Under the pieces are notes generated by a model. The model was not told the DNA's origin, searched no databases, and worked only from the letters and a program-made list of their open reading frames with translations. A program made the translations under genes and the position numbers. DNA of 42,334 nt from assembly GCF_003461955.1 (NCBI RefSeq), contig NZ_QTYB01000021.1:1-42334 (forward strand), given 5' to 3'. Source of the stretch: Ruminococcus sp. AM36-2AA (GTDB lineage Bacteria; Bacillota; Clostridia; Lachnospirales; Lachnospiraceae). Position 1 is the first letter of the stretch. Each line of letters begins with the position of its first letter. This document shows positions 17,389-26,686 of this stretch, piece after piece.

Positions 17389-19224
17389 ATGAAAAAAGAT
17401 CAGGAAATTTTTCAGGAACGTTTAAACCATCATCACGACGAGCTTCGATGGCTGTACACAGAGCTTTATCACAATGACGATATGTTTGCAGAGCTCTGCG
17501 ACCAGATGTACCAGTATTTTACAGCACGCCGCCGCGCGCTCAAAAACCGCGACCTGGAAAGAGAAAAAAATCCGGACTGGTTCCGCCAGAAGGATATGCT
17601 TGGCATGATGCTCTATATTGACAATTTTGCCGGCAACATCAAGGGAGTTTCTGCCAAGCTTCCATATCTTAAGGAATGCAACGTGAACTGCCTGCATCTG
17701 ATGCCGTTTCTGGACACTCCGAAGGGCCGTTCCGACGGTGGTTACGCAGTAGCCGACTTCCGCAAAGTCCGCCCGGACCTTGGTACTATGAAGGACCTGG
17801 CTGCCCTTGCAGATAAATGCCACAAAAACGGAATGAACCTGTGTATGGATTTTGTTATGAACCACACCTCCGAGGATCATGAGTGGGCCAAAAAAGCACG
17901 CCAGGGTGACGGCGAATATATGAGCCGCTACTTCTTCTACAACAACCGTGAGATCCCGGACGAGTACGAAAAGACCGTACCACAGGTATTCCCGACCACT
18001 GCTCCGGGGAACTTTACCTGGCTTCCGGATATCGGTCACTATGTCATGACTACCTTTTATCCGTACCAGTGGGATCTGAACTACGGCAATCCCCGTGTTT
18101 TCAATGAGATGATGTACAACTTCCTCTTCCTTGCAAACCAGGGAATGGACGTGATCCGTATCGATGCGGTTCCGTATATCTGGAAGGAACTGGGAACTCC
18201 CTGCCGTAACCTGAAGCAGGTGCATACGATCGTTCGTATGATGCGTATGATCGCCGAAATCGTCTGCCCAAGTGTTGTACTTCTGGGTGAGGTCGTTATG
18301 GAGCCGGAGAAGGTTGTTCCTTATTTCGGAACTGTAGAGAAGCCGGAATGCCATATGCTTTACAATGTAACCACCATGGCTACAACCTGGAACAGCATTG
18401 CCACCCGCGATATCCGTCTTCTGAAAAAACAGATGGACGTTGTAAACAGCCTTCCGAAGCAGTACACCTTCCTGAATTATCTCCGCTGCCATGACGATAT
18501 CGGCTGGGGACTTGATTTCGCCACCCTGAAGGAATGGGGCATGGATGAGCCATCCCATAAGCGTTACCTGAATGATTTCTTTACAGGAAAGCATCCGGGA
18601 AGCGACAGCCGCGGAGAGCTCTATAATGATGACCCGGTAACTCAGGATGCCCGCTTCTGCGGAACTACTGCTTCCATGTGCGGGATTGAGGCTGCTCTTT
18701 TTGAAAAAGATGACGAGAAGCTGAAAAGGGGTATCCGCGAGGATCTGATGCTTCACGCATATATGCTTACCCAGTCCGGAATCCCGATGCTTTACAGCTC
18801 CGATGAAATCGGACGTCTCAATGATTATTCCTATAAAGAGGATCCGGATAAGGCTGCAGATTCCCGCTATATCCACCGTGGTGCTTTCCAGTGGGAGCTT
18901 GCCGGAAAAAGAAACTCAAAATCCTCCGTTGAGGGACAGATCTTCCAGACTCTTAGCCGCATGGAGCAGATCCGCAGCCAGGAATCTGTTTTTGATAAGG
19001 ACTGTGATGTATATACATACGATGTTCATGATGACAGCATTCTCTGCATCCTTCGCCAGAAAGGAAACGAACGTTTCATCGGAATCTTCAATTTCAGTGA
19101 CAGCGAAAAAACTGCCTGGATGCAGGAGGAAGGAACCTTCCGCGATCTGATCACTGACCAGACACTGGAGCTTAAGGACGTGGAGCTTCCGGCTTATGGA
19201 TTTATGTGGTGTAAGAGAATGTAA
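17389..19224 (+). CDS. Amylosucrase-type GH13 enzyme
   Basis: A 611-residue intracellular enzyme closely following Neisseria amylosucrase over its length. A helical N-terminal domain is followed by MLYIDNFAGNIKGV and YLHLMPF-like CLHLMPFLDTPKGRSDGGYA. The catalytic Asp259 is in VIRIDAV, Glu301 in LLGEVVME and the stabilising Asp369 in CHDDIGW. The family splits sucrose and transfers glucose to an alpha-1,4-glucan, or hydrolyses or isomerises sucrose. The start at MKKDQE (17389) has CAGGGAGG upstream; 26 earlier codons lack one. The neighbouring importer, fructosidase and regulator fit a sucrose role. A sucrose hydrolase is possible. Confidence 0.88.
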   Translation: MKKDQEIFQERLNHHHDELRWLYTELYHNDDMFAELCDQMYQYFTARRRALKNRDLEREKNPDWFRQKDMLGMMLYIDNFAGNIKGVSAKLPYLKECNVNCLHLMPFLDTPKGRSDGGYAVADFRKVRPDLGTMKDLAALADKCHKNGMNLCMDFVMNHTSEDHEWAKKARQGDGEYMSRYFFYNNREIPDEYEKTVPQVFPTTAPGNFTWLPDIGHYVMTTFYPYQWDLNYGNPRVFNEMMYNFLFLANQGMDVIRIDAVPYIWKELGTPCRNLKQVHTIVRMMRMIAEIVCPSVVLLGEVVMEPEKVVPYFGTVEKPECHMLYNVTTMATTWNSIATRDIRLLKKQMDVVNSLPKQYTFLNYLRCHDDIGWGLDFATLKEWGMDEPSHKRYLNDFFTGKHPGSDSRGELYNDDPVTQDARFCGTTASMCGIEAALFEKDDEKLKRGIREDLMLHAYMLTQSGIPMLYSSDEIGRLNDYSYKEDPDKAADSRYIHRGAFQWELAGKRNSKSSVEGQIFQTLSRMEQIRSQESVFDKDCDVYTYDVHDDSILCILRQKGNERFIGIFNFSDSEKTAWMQEEGTFRDLITDQTLELKDVELPAYGFMWCKRM

Positions 19225-19380
19225 CTTATTCTGTGGCATGACCCTTTCTCTAATCTCAGGTCAGAATTCAGGATCTGCCGGCAACTACGAAAATATCCTT
19301 TTCACGAGCCGCTTAATCTATTGTAGCATCTTCTAAAATTATACAAGCACAGATAATTTTTTCCTGTTGCTCGGTAAATA

Positions 19381-19470
19381 AAAAAGACGTAACCTTATGG
19401 ATTGATATATTTCTCTCATTAACAACTCAGTAAATGAAAGGACCTATCAATCCGGGTTCACGTCTTTTTA
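19381..19470. terminator. Long hairpin terminator between convergent genes
   Basis: AAAAAGACGT and ACGTCTTTTT form the base, with an inner GGATTGATA/TATCAATCC stem and a long A/T-rich loop. It is symmetric enough to end both the amylosucrase-like gene and the flavodiiron gene. The rest of the 293-base gap (19225-19380) shows nothing recognisable. Confidence 0.7.
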
Positions 19471-19517
19471 TTATGCTATATCTTCAGTTTCTTCTGCATA
19501 TGCCTGGCATTCAGAAA

Positions 19518-20675
19518 TTACTTGCAGAGTTCCTCTGCCATCGCATCGATCTCTGCCACATTCTCATCACTTAAGGAGGACATGATCTTTACATTATTCT
19601 CCAGCCATGTGATATTTTTGCTCTTCTCGAACATTCCTTTCATGACTTTGGCTGCAGTTGGTGCCCAGCTTCCGTTCTCGATAAGGCCGATGGTACGGTT
19701 CTGGTAATTGCGCTCTGTCAGGTTTTCGATGAATGTTCTCATGAACGGGAATGCCTCTCCGTTATATGTAATGCTGGCCAGTACCAGTTTGCCGTAGCGG
19801 AAAGCGTCCTCCACTGCTTCTGCCATATCTTCTCTTGCAAGATCGCAGACAACAACCTTCGGGCAGCCTTTTTCTTCCAGTTTCTGTGCAAGAAGTTCTG
19901 CTGCTTTCTTTGTATGGCCATATACGGATGTGTAGGCAATCATTACGCCTTCACTCTCTACCTTGTAGGAAGACCAGATATCGTATTTCTCCAGGTAGTG
20001 TCCAAGATTCTCGGTAAGGATCGGTCCATGAAGCGGGCAGATAGTCTGAATATCCAGAGTTGCAGCTGCTTTGAGAAGCTTCTGTACCTGCGGGCCGTAT
20101 TTTCCAACGATTCCGATATAGTAGCGGCGTGCTTCGCAGTCCCAGTCTTCTTCCACATCAAGGGCTCCGAATTTACCGAATCCATCTGCGGAAAACAGAA
20201 CTTTGTCTGTGCTGTCATATGTGACCATAACCTCCGGCCAGTGAACCATCGGTGCAAATACAAAAGTAAGGACATGTTTTCCAAGTGTCAGGCTGTCGCC
20301 GTTGGCTACTACGTGTTTCTTTCCTTCCAGATTCATTCCACGGAAGAAGTTCTCCATCATGGTAAATGTCTTAGTGTTAGCAACAACGGTTGTATTCGGA
20401 TATGCTTTCATGAAGTTTTCAATATTTGCGGCATGGTCCGGCTCCATATGCTGTACAACAAGATAATCCGGTTTGGCACCATCCAGAACTTCTGCTACTT
20501 TTCCCAGCCATTCTTCTGTGAAGTTTGCATCTACAGTATCCATAACTGCGATCTTTTCATCTTTGATCACGTAGGAGTTGTAGGACATTCCGTTTGGTAC
20601 TACATACTGTCCCTCAAACAGATCTACCTGATGGTCGTTTACACCTACATAATAAATATCATTTCCGATTTTCAT
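19518..20675 (-). CDS. Flavodiiron protein (A-type flavoprotein, FprA family)
   Basis: A 385-residue oxygen- or NO-reducing enzyme of anaerobes. The N-terminal metallo-beta-lactamase-like domain binds two irons: HMEPDH at residues 76-81, MVHWPEVM, FSADGFGKFG and CPLHGP supply ligands. The C-terminal flavodoxin domain begins at VMIAYTSVYGHTKKAAE (about 244). No rubredoxin is fused or adjacent. The ATG has AAGGAGG upstream and its own promoter. Its likely job is to remove O2 or NO and so protect oxygen-sensitive enzymes. Confidence 0.95.
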   Translation of the reverse strand: MKIGNDIYYVGVNDHQVDLFEGQYVVPNGMSYNSYVIKDEKIAVMDTVDANFTEEWLGKVAEVLDGAKPDYLVVQHMEPDHAANIENFMKAYPNTTVVANTKTFTMMENFFRGMNLEGKKHVVANGDSLTLGKHVLTFVFAPMVHWPEVMVTYDSTDKVLFSADGFGKFGALDVEEDWDCEARRYYIGIVGKYGPQVQKLLKAAATLDIQTICPLHGPILTENLGHYLEKYDIWSSYKVESEGVMIAYTSVYGHTKKAAELLAQKLEEKGCPKVVVCDLAREDMAEAVEDAFRYGKLVLASITYNGEAFPFMRTFIENLTERNYQNRTIGLIENGSWAPTAAKVMKGMFEKSKNITWLENNVKIMSSLSDENVAEIDAMAEELCK

Positions 20676-20752
20676 TGTATTAAGATCCTCCTTGGTTTGC
20701 TGTATTTTATATTTTCAATATTTCTGAAAATACTGTCTCATTGCTATCATTT

Positions 20753-20780
20753 ATTATACCATTGTTCATACTGAAAGCAA
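20753..20780 (-). promoter_or_regulatory. Promoter of the flavodiiron gene
   Basis: TTGCTT (20780-20775), a 16-base spacer and a perfect TATAAT (20758-20753) on the minus strand. Confidence 0.65.
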
Positions 20781-20816
20781 CGTTCAATCCATAATTATCC
20801 AGTTCATTATTCCGTT

Positions 20817-21158
20817 TTATTTCTCGATTGGAAATACAACAGTCAGGAGCATCTTAAAACGCTCTACCGCATAAACTGCATGAGGAATAGTTGCCGGCAT
20901 TACCAGAGCCTCACCTGCTTTGCAGACATGTTTCACACCGCCTACAGCAAACTCTCCAACACCATCCAGAACAGTCACCATGGCATCTCCTCTGGAATCA
21001 TGAGTCCCAATCTCCTCACCTTTCTCAAAAGCAAAAAGTGTCACACTGACCGCCTCATTCTGCGCCAGAGTTTTGCTCACCACCTGTCCCGGCATGTACT
21101 GTACTTCACCTGCAAGATCTACTACTTTTTCGTGTTCGATGTTTTTAATGTATGGCAT
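20817..21158 (-). CDS. Small cupin-domain protein
   Basis: A 113-residue single-cupin protein. The first cupin motif is seen as GEEIGTHDSRGDAMVTVLDGVGEF and the second as GEALVMPATIPHAVYAVERFKMLLTVV. The metal-ligand set is sparse: His-Asp in motif one and His in motif two. This subgroup is common in gut Clostridia with no assigned function. It has AAAGGAG upstream and precedes the flavodiiron gene in the same direction, though that gene has its own promoter. Confidence 0.85.
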   Translation of the reverse strand: MPYIKNIEHEKVVDLAGEVQYMPGQVVSKTLAQNEAVSVTLFAFEKGEEIGTHDSRGDAMVTVLDGVGEFAVGGVKHVCKAGEALVMPATIPHAVYAVERFKMLLTVVFPIEK

Positions 21159-21197
21159 ATTCTTATCTCCTTTTCTTTGATTATCTTATTTTTGCCG

Positions 21198-21505
21198 TTA
21201 AATCCAATTTGATTCTATTTCCGTTTTCAACTTTGTAAACATATCATAATAATCTGCTTTCGCTTCTGCCACAATTCCCAGCGCAATTTTCTGATTATAA
21301 GAATGCGTTACATTATTTCTCGCCTGCAAAGCCCGAAGCCATAGGTCTTCATATTTACAAGCGATGCACAAAAATTCTCATACTTTTTCATACAGTATGA
21401 TCCCCTCCCAATATCAATATCGCTGGTTCGCTTAAAATCTCCTCTGGCACGGGAGCCAAAAATCTTCCTCCCCCCTGCCTTTTTTCTATCCCGATTTTAC
21501 CATTT
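21198..21505 (-). pseudogene. Decayed MNT/HEPN (MntA-HepT type) toxin-antitoxin relic
   Basis: Minus-strand translation from 21500 gives RKIFGSRARGDFKRTSDIDI, the core motif of minimal nucleotidyltransferases (GSxARG...SDIDI). After a few codons a second start reads MKKYENFCASL, the typical beginning of HI0074/HepT-type HEPN partners. In another frame follows KYEDLWLRALQARNN and VTHSYNQKIALGIVAEA, ending EIESNWI and a stop at 21198. Both partners are thus present only as fragments, joined after deletions and a frameshift. Intact pairs act as toxin and AMPylating antitoxin. Neither fragment can be functional. Confidence 0.8.
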
Positions 21506-21524
21506 TTATACCTGTTGTGTAAAT

Positions 21525-21566
21525 AAAAACAGCCTTCCACAAGCAAGCTTGCTCTAGGCTGTTTTT
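21525..21566. terminator. Bidirectional terminator
   Basis: AAAAACAGCCT and AGGCTGTTTTT pair around an inner AGCAAGCTTGCT palindrome. It separates the TA relic from the phosphoribosyltransferase-like gene and terminates the latter. Confidence 0.8.
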
Positions 21567-21590
21567 ACTTACGTCTTATACTCTAAACTG

Positions 21591-21731
21591 TTACAGAATA
21601 TATTTCCGTAACGCACTTCGAAACTCCCCGATTCTCTGCTCGGCAAGTTCCCTCAGTGTAATGTTCTTCATACTCTCAATATATCCCTGCTCCTGACGAT
21701 AGAGCCATTTGGTGTCGGCAGGGCGGATCTC
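21591..21731 (-). other. In-frame 46-codon extension beyond the amber stop of the upstream gene
   Basis: Directly after the TAG at 21734-21732 the same frame continues without a stop for 46 codons to a TAA at 21593-21591. The peptide begins EIRPADTKWLYRQEQGY and ends RIGEFRSALRKYIL, with the composition of a real helical protein. No ribosome site starts it. The terminator lies just after the TAA rather than after the TAG. A recent nonsense mutation, readthrough or chance are the options. Confidence 0.5.
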
Positions 21732-22679
21732 CTAGTAGTGGTTGTGAGCCAGCCAGTCTTCGTAGCTGATCGGTGTCGGATAGCCAAGTTTCTCGTCCAG
21801 AAGCTCCTTGAAGTCGATCTTGTCCGCGCGCTCCAGGATTCCCTCCCAGAATTCCAGGACTTCCTCTACATGCTCATGGATCTCATAACGTCTTGCGCCG
21901 CCATCGTAGATAATACATTTTTCAAAAAGAGGGCTGCACATGGAAAGTGTCTCTCTTCGAAATTCCGGTGCAACGATTCCACCCTTCCAGTAGAAATCAA
22001 CATCCGGAAGATTGATCCCGGAAACGCCTTTATCCTGATAGGTGGAAAAAATTCCTTCATAAAATACCGTGATAAATCCTTCAAACTCCGGCCAGAACTC
22101 GCGGATCTCTTTTGTCAGGTTCTCAAGAATATCGATTCCCCTGGTTCCTCCAATAGTAAAGATGATAATATTACGAAGTTTTGTCCCACGTTCTCTGTAA
22201 AAATCAGTCACATAACGGAGACAATGGATCAGTGTTTCACCACTTGCGATGATGTCACCGATCATCAGAGTACTGTCCGGAACCATGGTCAGTTTGCTGT
22301 ACTTGATCTCAAGCCCTGTCATCTCATCTTCCGCAAAAACACGCTCGCTGGAAAGAAAGCTGATATCATGAACACGGATATGCTCTTTATAACAGGCCTC
22401 CTCAAGAGGATAATTCAGCGCCCCTCTTAAGATAGAAAGAATATTTGCAGTGGTAACCTTCTTCTGCTCCTTCAGATAATAAAGCATCTGGCAGGTAGAC
22501 GGGATCAGACAGTTATATACCTCATATCCTACCACTTCCGGAGTATTCAGAAGCTTTCTTGTCTCTGCCTCTGAAGTAATATAATATTCGTTTACATAAT
22601 CTCCGCCATCAAGACGATAGCATGCGACACCCTGCTCGTTAAACTCCGGTACCAGACGTACATTATCCCAGTTATTCAT
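21732..22679 (-). CDS. Phosphoribosyltransferase-like protein of unknown function
   Basis: A 315-residue cytoplasmic protein. The segment STLMIGDIIASGETLIHCL resembles the PRPP-binding loop of type I phosphoribosyltransferases (hydrophobic strand, acidic residue, then a T/S-G-E/x-T turn). ANILSILRGALNYPLEEAC resembles the family's early RGG-type strand. The C-terminal 100 residues match no family I know. The frame ends at TAG and continues open for 46 codons, so the natural protein may be about 362 residues long. A TTGACA promoter lies at 22761-22756. Substrate unknown. Confidence 0.7.
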   Translation of the reverse strand: MNNWDNVRLVPEFNEQGVACYRLDGGDYVNEYYITSEAETRKLLNTPEVVGYEVYNCLIPSTCQMLYYLKEQKKVTTANILSILRGALNYPLEEACYKEHIRVHDISFLSSERVFAEDEMTGLEIKYSKLTMVPDSTLMIGDIIASGETLIHCLRYVTDFYRERGTKLRNIIIFTIGGTRGIDILENLTKEIREFWPEFEGFITVFYEGIFSTYQDKGVSGINLPDVDFYWKGGIVAPEFRRETLSMCSPLFEKCIIYDGGARRYEIHEHVEEVLEFWEGILERADKIDFKELLDEKLGYPTPISYEDWLAHNHY

Positions 22680-22881
22680 GTGTATTTTTCCCCTTTTTTC
22701 AAAGACTTTTCGATTTTTCCATATCTCTCAACAGCTTATGATGAACCACCGGATATGTCAAGTAGAATCTGCCCGAAAAATATTTATTTTACGCGGTTTT
22801 CCCCTCTTTACAAACCTTTTTCAACAGAGTATTGTATAACCTGGATGAAGGAATTTTATATACTTTTTATGAGGTAATTTT

Positions 22882-24237
22882 ATGTGTGAAAATGAAAAAA
22901 AGAAAACTCATTCCATAGAGATGACTTCCGGTTCTCTCTGGAAAAATATCCTCCTCTTCAGCCTTCCCTTGATGGGGTCCCAGGTGTTGGAGGTTCTTTT
23001 TAACTTAAGCGATGTTGCGGTTGTAGGACGGTTTGCGGACTACCTGGCACTTGGAGCTGTGGGTTCCACAACGCTTCTGGTCACTTTGTTTACCGGAATC
23101 CTGATCGGCATGGGTGCCGGTGTCAACGTCCGTGTAGCCCACGAACTTGGCGCCGGAAACAGAAAAGGCACGGAAGAAACGATCCATACATCCCTTCTTC
23201 TCTGTGCCATCGCAGGTCTTCTGGTCTGTATCATCTGTCTTCTGTTTTCCGGACAGATGCTGGCCATGATGAACACAAAGCCGGAACTGATCGACCAGGC
23301 TGTTTTATATATGAAGATTTACGCTCTGGGCATGCCTGCCATGGCTGTATACAATTTTGGTAACGGTGTTTTAAGTGCCCGCGGCGATACGAAACGACCA
23401 CTGATCTATCTTTCCATTGCCGGAGTGATCAATGTTCTTCTGAACCTGTTTTTTGTTATCGTCTGCCATATGGCCGCCGCAGGTGTGGCAACTGCCAGTG
23501 CGATCTCCCTGTATGTATCTGCATTTCTGGTTATGAGCCATCTCCTGAGACGAACCGATGACTGCAAAGTATCACTGAGAAAGATCCGCCTTCATCCCAA
23601 GGCCTGCAAAGCCGTATTGCTCCTGGGTATCCCTACAGGACTCCAAAACGGTATCTTTGCCATTGCTAATCTGTTCGTACAGGCCGGTGTCAACTCTTTT
23701 GATGCAGTCATGGTTTCCGGAAATGCCGCCGCTGCAAATGCAGACTCCCTGATCTATAACGTCATGTTTGCTTTCTATACTGCATGTGCAAGCTTCATCG
23801 GTCAGAACTGGGGTGCCGGAAACCAAAAACGAATGCTGAAATCCTACGGCATCAGTATTACATATGCATTTATTTCCGGCGCGATCCTGGGTGGGCTGCT
23901 TCTGATCTTTGGCCGGCAGTTCCTGTCGCTGTTTGCTACAGAACCGGCTGTTATCGATGCAGGTATGCAGAGGATCCGGATCATGGGCTTCAGCTATGCC
24001 TTCAGCTGTTTTATGGATGGCAGCATCGCTGCTTCCCGTGGCATCGGAAAAAGTATCCCTCCCACCGTTATCGTCATCCTGGGATCCTGTGTATTCCGTA
24101 TCATCTGGATCTACACGGTGTTCGCACATTTCCAGACGATATCCGCGCTGTATCTTCTTTATATCTTCTCATGGGGGATCACCGGATTTGCGGAAACTCT
24201 TTTCTTTGCTATCAGCTTCAAAAAAATACGTACATAA
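22882..24237 (+). CDS. MATE-family multidrug/Na+ efflux transporter
   Basis: A 451-residue, 12-helix antiporter. MATE features include LPLMGSQVLEVLFNLSDVAVVGRF in helix one, LGAVGSTTLLVTLFTGILIGMGAGVNVRVAHELGAG, and the second-half repeat SFIGQNWGAGN. GDTKRPLIY is the usual inter-helix motif. It has a TATGAGGTAATTTT ribosome region and stands alone with a strong terminator. The exported compound is unknown. Confidence 0.93.
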   Translation: MCENEKKKTHSIEMTSGSLWKNILLFSLPLMGSQVLEVLFNLSDVAVVGRFADYLALGAVGSTTLLVTLFTGILIGMGAGVNVRVAHELGAGNRKGTEETIHTSLLLCAIAGLLVCIICLLFSGQMLAMMNTKPELIDQAVLYMKIYALGMPAMAVYNFGNGVLSARGDTKRPLIYLSIAGVINVLLNLFFVIVCHMAAAGVATASAISLYVSAFLVMSHLLRRTDDCKVSLRKIRLHPKACKAVLLLGIPTGLQNGIFAIANLFVQAGVNSFDAVMVSGNAAAANADSLIYNVMFAFYTACASFIGQNWGAGNQKRMLKSYGISITYAFISGAILGGLLLIFGRQFLSLFATEPAVIDAGMQRIRIMGFSYAFSCFMDGSIAASRGIGKSIPPTVIVILGSCVFRIIWIYTVFAHFQTISALYLLYIFSWGITGFAETLFFAISFKKIRT

Positions 24238-24292
24238 CGAACGCAATTCATCTCCACTCTTAATGGTCGGAGTCTTATTGCTGAAAGACGAT

Positions 24293-24330
24293 AACCCGGC
24301 GTAAGCAGAACAGCCTTACGCCGGGTTTTT
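24293..24330 (+). terminator. Terminator of the MATE gene
   Basis: AACCCGGCGTAAG and CTTACGCCGGGTT form a 13-bp perfect stem with a 9-base loop, followed by TTTTTT. Confidence 0.9.
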
Positions 24331-24361
24331 TCATATTTTTCTCCAATTATGTACATTTGTC

Positions 24362-24390
24362 TTTACAAGGCGGACAAAATTGTATATAAT
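24362..24390 (+). promoter_or_regulatory. Promoter of sstT
   Basis: TTTACA (24362-24367), a 17-base spacer and TATAAT (24385-24390), about 90 bases before the start codon. Confidence 0.75.
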
Positions 24391-24482
24391 TGCTATATTG
24401 TGCTTTTACGTGATGCAGTAGTAATATTCTATTTCAAAGCAGTAAAATGCCCACTCATACAATAGGAAAGAGGAAAGTAGTT

Positions 24483-25685
24483 ATGAAAAACCTGATTCAA
24501 AAATGGAACAGCATCAATCTGATCAAGCGTATCATCTGCGGACTGATCGTTGGTATCATCCTCGGACTTGCAATTCCGCAGGCGTCTGTGATCTCCATTC
24601 TCGGTGACCTGTTCGTCGGTGCTCTCCGTGGAATTGCTCCGCTCCTGGTGTTCTTCCTGGTAATGAGCTCTCTGTGCCATATGGGAAAGGGCCAGAAAAC
24701 AAACATGAAATTCGTCGTTGTACTTTATCTTCTGGGAAATGTACTCTCAGCACTGGCAGCTGTTATCTCCAGCCGTCTGTTCCCGATCATGCTGACTTTT
24801 TCCGAGAATACAAATACTTCCGACATCACCCCGCCAAGCGGTGTTGCTGAGGTTCTTAAAAACCTTCTGATGAACATTGTTTCCAACCCGGTTGACGCAC
24901 TTGTGAACGCAAACTATATCGGTATCCTCGCATGGGCTATCATCTTCGGTATTGCACTGAAGGCCGCAAGTGAAACAACCAAGACCGTCATCGAAAACAT
25001 TTCCGAGGCAACTTCCACAGCAGTAAGATGGATCATCAACCTCGCTCCATTCGGTATCATGGGACTGATCTTCACAACCATCTCCGAGCAGGGACTTGGC
25101 GTACTCTTAAGCTATGGCCGTCTGATCTGTGTACTGGTTGGAACCATGCTGTTTGTAGCACTTGTACTGAATCCGATCGTTACTTTTATCTGCACACGCC
25201 AGAATCCATATCCGCTGGTTCTTCGCTGCCTGAAAGACAGTGGTCTCACCGCATTCTTCACAAGAAGCTCTGCTGCCAACATTCCGGTAAACATGGAGCT
25301 CTGTAAAGACCTTGGACTTGATGAGGATACATACTCCATCTCCATCCCTCTTGGTGCGACCATCAACATGGGTGGTGCTGCGATCACAATCTCCATCATG
25401 GCTCTGGCAGCTGCACATACCCTTGGTATCAGCGTAGATTTCCCGACCGCTCTGATCCTCTGCATCCTGGCTGCTGCAAGTGCGGCAGGTGCTTCCGGAG
25501 TTGCCGGTGGTTCTCTTCTTCTGATCCCGATGGCCTGCAGCCTTTTCGGAATCCCGAACGACGTTGCCATGCAGGTAGTTGGTGTCGGTTTCATCGTAGG
25601 TGTTATCCAGGATTCCTGCGAGACAGCGCTGAACTCTTCCACAGACGTACTTTATACTGCATGTGCCTGCAAAAAGAAAAAATAA
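24483..25685 (+). CDS. sstT: Serine/threonine:Na+ symporter
   Basis: A 400-residue member of the DAACS family, importing L-serine and L-threonine with sodium. SstT hallmarks are [25 protein letters not shown] N-terminal helix sequence, [16 protein letters not shown], the [15 protein letters not shown] serine-rich motif, [12 protein letters not shown] and the C-terminal [22 protein letters not shown] start it at MKNLIQKW (24483), preceded by AGGAAAG. It is monocistronic between its own promoter and terminator. Confidence 0.95.
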   Translation: MKNLIQKWNSINLIKRIICGLIVGIILGLAIPQASVISILGDLFVGALRGIAPLLVFFLVMSSLCHMGKGQKTNMKFVVVLYLLGNVLSALAAVISSRLFPIMLTFSENTNTSDITPPSGVAEVLKNLLMNIVSNPVDALVNANYIGILAWAIIFGIALKAASETTKTVIENISEATSTAVRWIINLAPFGIMGLIFTTISEQGLGVLLSYGRLICVLVGTMLFVALVLNPIVTFICTRQNPYPLVLRCLKDSGLTAFFTRSSAANIPVNMELCKDLGLDEDTYSISIPLGATINMGGAAITISIMALAAAHTLGISVDFPTALILCILAAASAAGASGVAGGSLLLIPMACSLFGIPNDVAMQVVGVGFIVGVIQDSCETALNSSTDVLYTACACKKKK

Positions 25686-25703
25686 TTTCACTTACATATT
25701 TAT

Positions 25704-25799
25704 AAAAAAGAGCAGATCTTCCATATTTGCGGACATCTTCTTCACTGGTCCTGTCCAGTGAAGAAGACTCACCACAATGGAAAATCTGCTCTTTTTTTA
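25704..25799. terminator. Compound hairpin terminator between convergent genes
   Basis: The outer AAAAAGAGCAGAT/ATCTGCTCTTTTT arms enclose an inner perfect TCTTCTTCACTGG/CCAGTGAAGAAGA stem-loop. It is followed by T runs on both strands and serves sstT and the minus-strand membrane gene. Confidence 0.8.
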
Positions 25800-25834
25800 T
25801 TGTCCTGCACAGTCAAGCGGATATTCTATGCATC

Positions 25835-26464
25835 CTACATCTGAAAAAACTTCCAGCTCTCACCCATCCGCACAGCCAGATACACGATCTCAAAGATTAC
25901 CGCCACAGAGCCCAGTTTGAAAAGCAGAGAGTCCACAAAACCTCCTGCTTTACAGAAATCCAATGCAATCCCTCCAGGCAGAGGATACAGGATCCGTACC
26001 CGTTTCCGGTTAAAACAGTCCAGTACCAGATGGGACGCAAATCCCACCACAAAATAAGGTACCAGCTGTACAGATACCATAGAAAGCGCTCCGCTCAAAA
26101 TAGCCATAGCCATGATCGAATGCATAAATGACCGGTGCGGCTGATTTTTCCCAAAAGCACAGACTGCAATAAAAATAATAACTCCCATAGCTACCGGTGC
26201 CACGGATTTGTCATTGCGGATCTTCTCCCAGATGGAAAAATTGCAAAAATAATTCAGTGCGATCTCTGCTGCCACGAGCAATACCGCGATCAATGTGATC
26301 CGATCCGCATCTTTATGGGACTTGGAAGTTCCCACATCAATGTCACTGATCAGTGCTCCAAGCATTCCCGTTCCTGCGGCAAGTACCAGACCGGAAACAG
26401 TGGAAGGCTGTGTAACTGCCAGCACTGTTCCGAGTCCGACTGCCGCGTGTGTTTTTCCTGTCAT
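25835..26464 (-). CDS. YdjM-like membrane-bound metal-dependent hydrolase (DUF457)
   Basis: A 209-residue membrane protein with about five helices. It has the family's metal-binding pattern: MTGKTHAAVGLG at the N-terminus, GALISDIDVGTSKSHK, HRSFMHSI and FASHLVLDCFNRKRVRILYPLPGG. Relatives include the LexA-regulated YdjM; activity and role remain undefined. The start is at MTGKTH (26464) with AAGGGGAGA upstream; 15 earlier codons are dropped. The malQ terminator lies upstream, so it is transcribed separately. Confidence 0.88.
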   Translation of the reverse strand: MTGKTHAAVGLGTVLAVTQPSTVSGLVLAAGTGMLGALISDIDVGTSKSHKDADRITLIAVLLVAAEIALNYFCNFSIWEKIRNDKSVAPVAMGVIIFIAVCAFGKNQPHRSFMHSIMAMAILSGALSMVSVQLVPYFVVGFASHLVLDCFNRKRVRILYPLPGGIALDFCKAGGFVDSLLFKLGSVAVIFEIVYLAVRMGESWKFFQM

Positions 26465-26539
26465 AATTCTCCCCTTAGTAAAAAAATCTGACGCATGCAA
26501 AGCAGACATCTCACCTGCATCCCGGCGTCTTTATAAACG

Positions 26540-26580
26540 AAAAAAGCAGCTGTCAGCCTCCCCCTTTACTGACAGCTGCC
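26540..26580 (-). terminator. Terminator of malQ
   Basis: GCAGCTGTCAG and CTGACAGCTGC form an 11-bp perfect stem, followed on the minus strand by TTTTTT. Confidence 0.85.
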
Positions 26581-26686
26581 TTCACGAAACAGCATTATAT
26601 CACACAAAAAAACACGATTCTATCTAAAATCTTTCCACTTTCCTCTACGTCCCGTTTAAACGGAATATACCTCACAAATATTCCTT

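Noticed and set aside
17422..18876. A 484-residue minus-strand frame opposite the amylosucrase-like gene
   Set aside because: Shadow frame. The plus-strand protein has complete GH13 catalytic motifs and a strong ribosome site, while this translation matches nothing recognisable.
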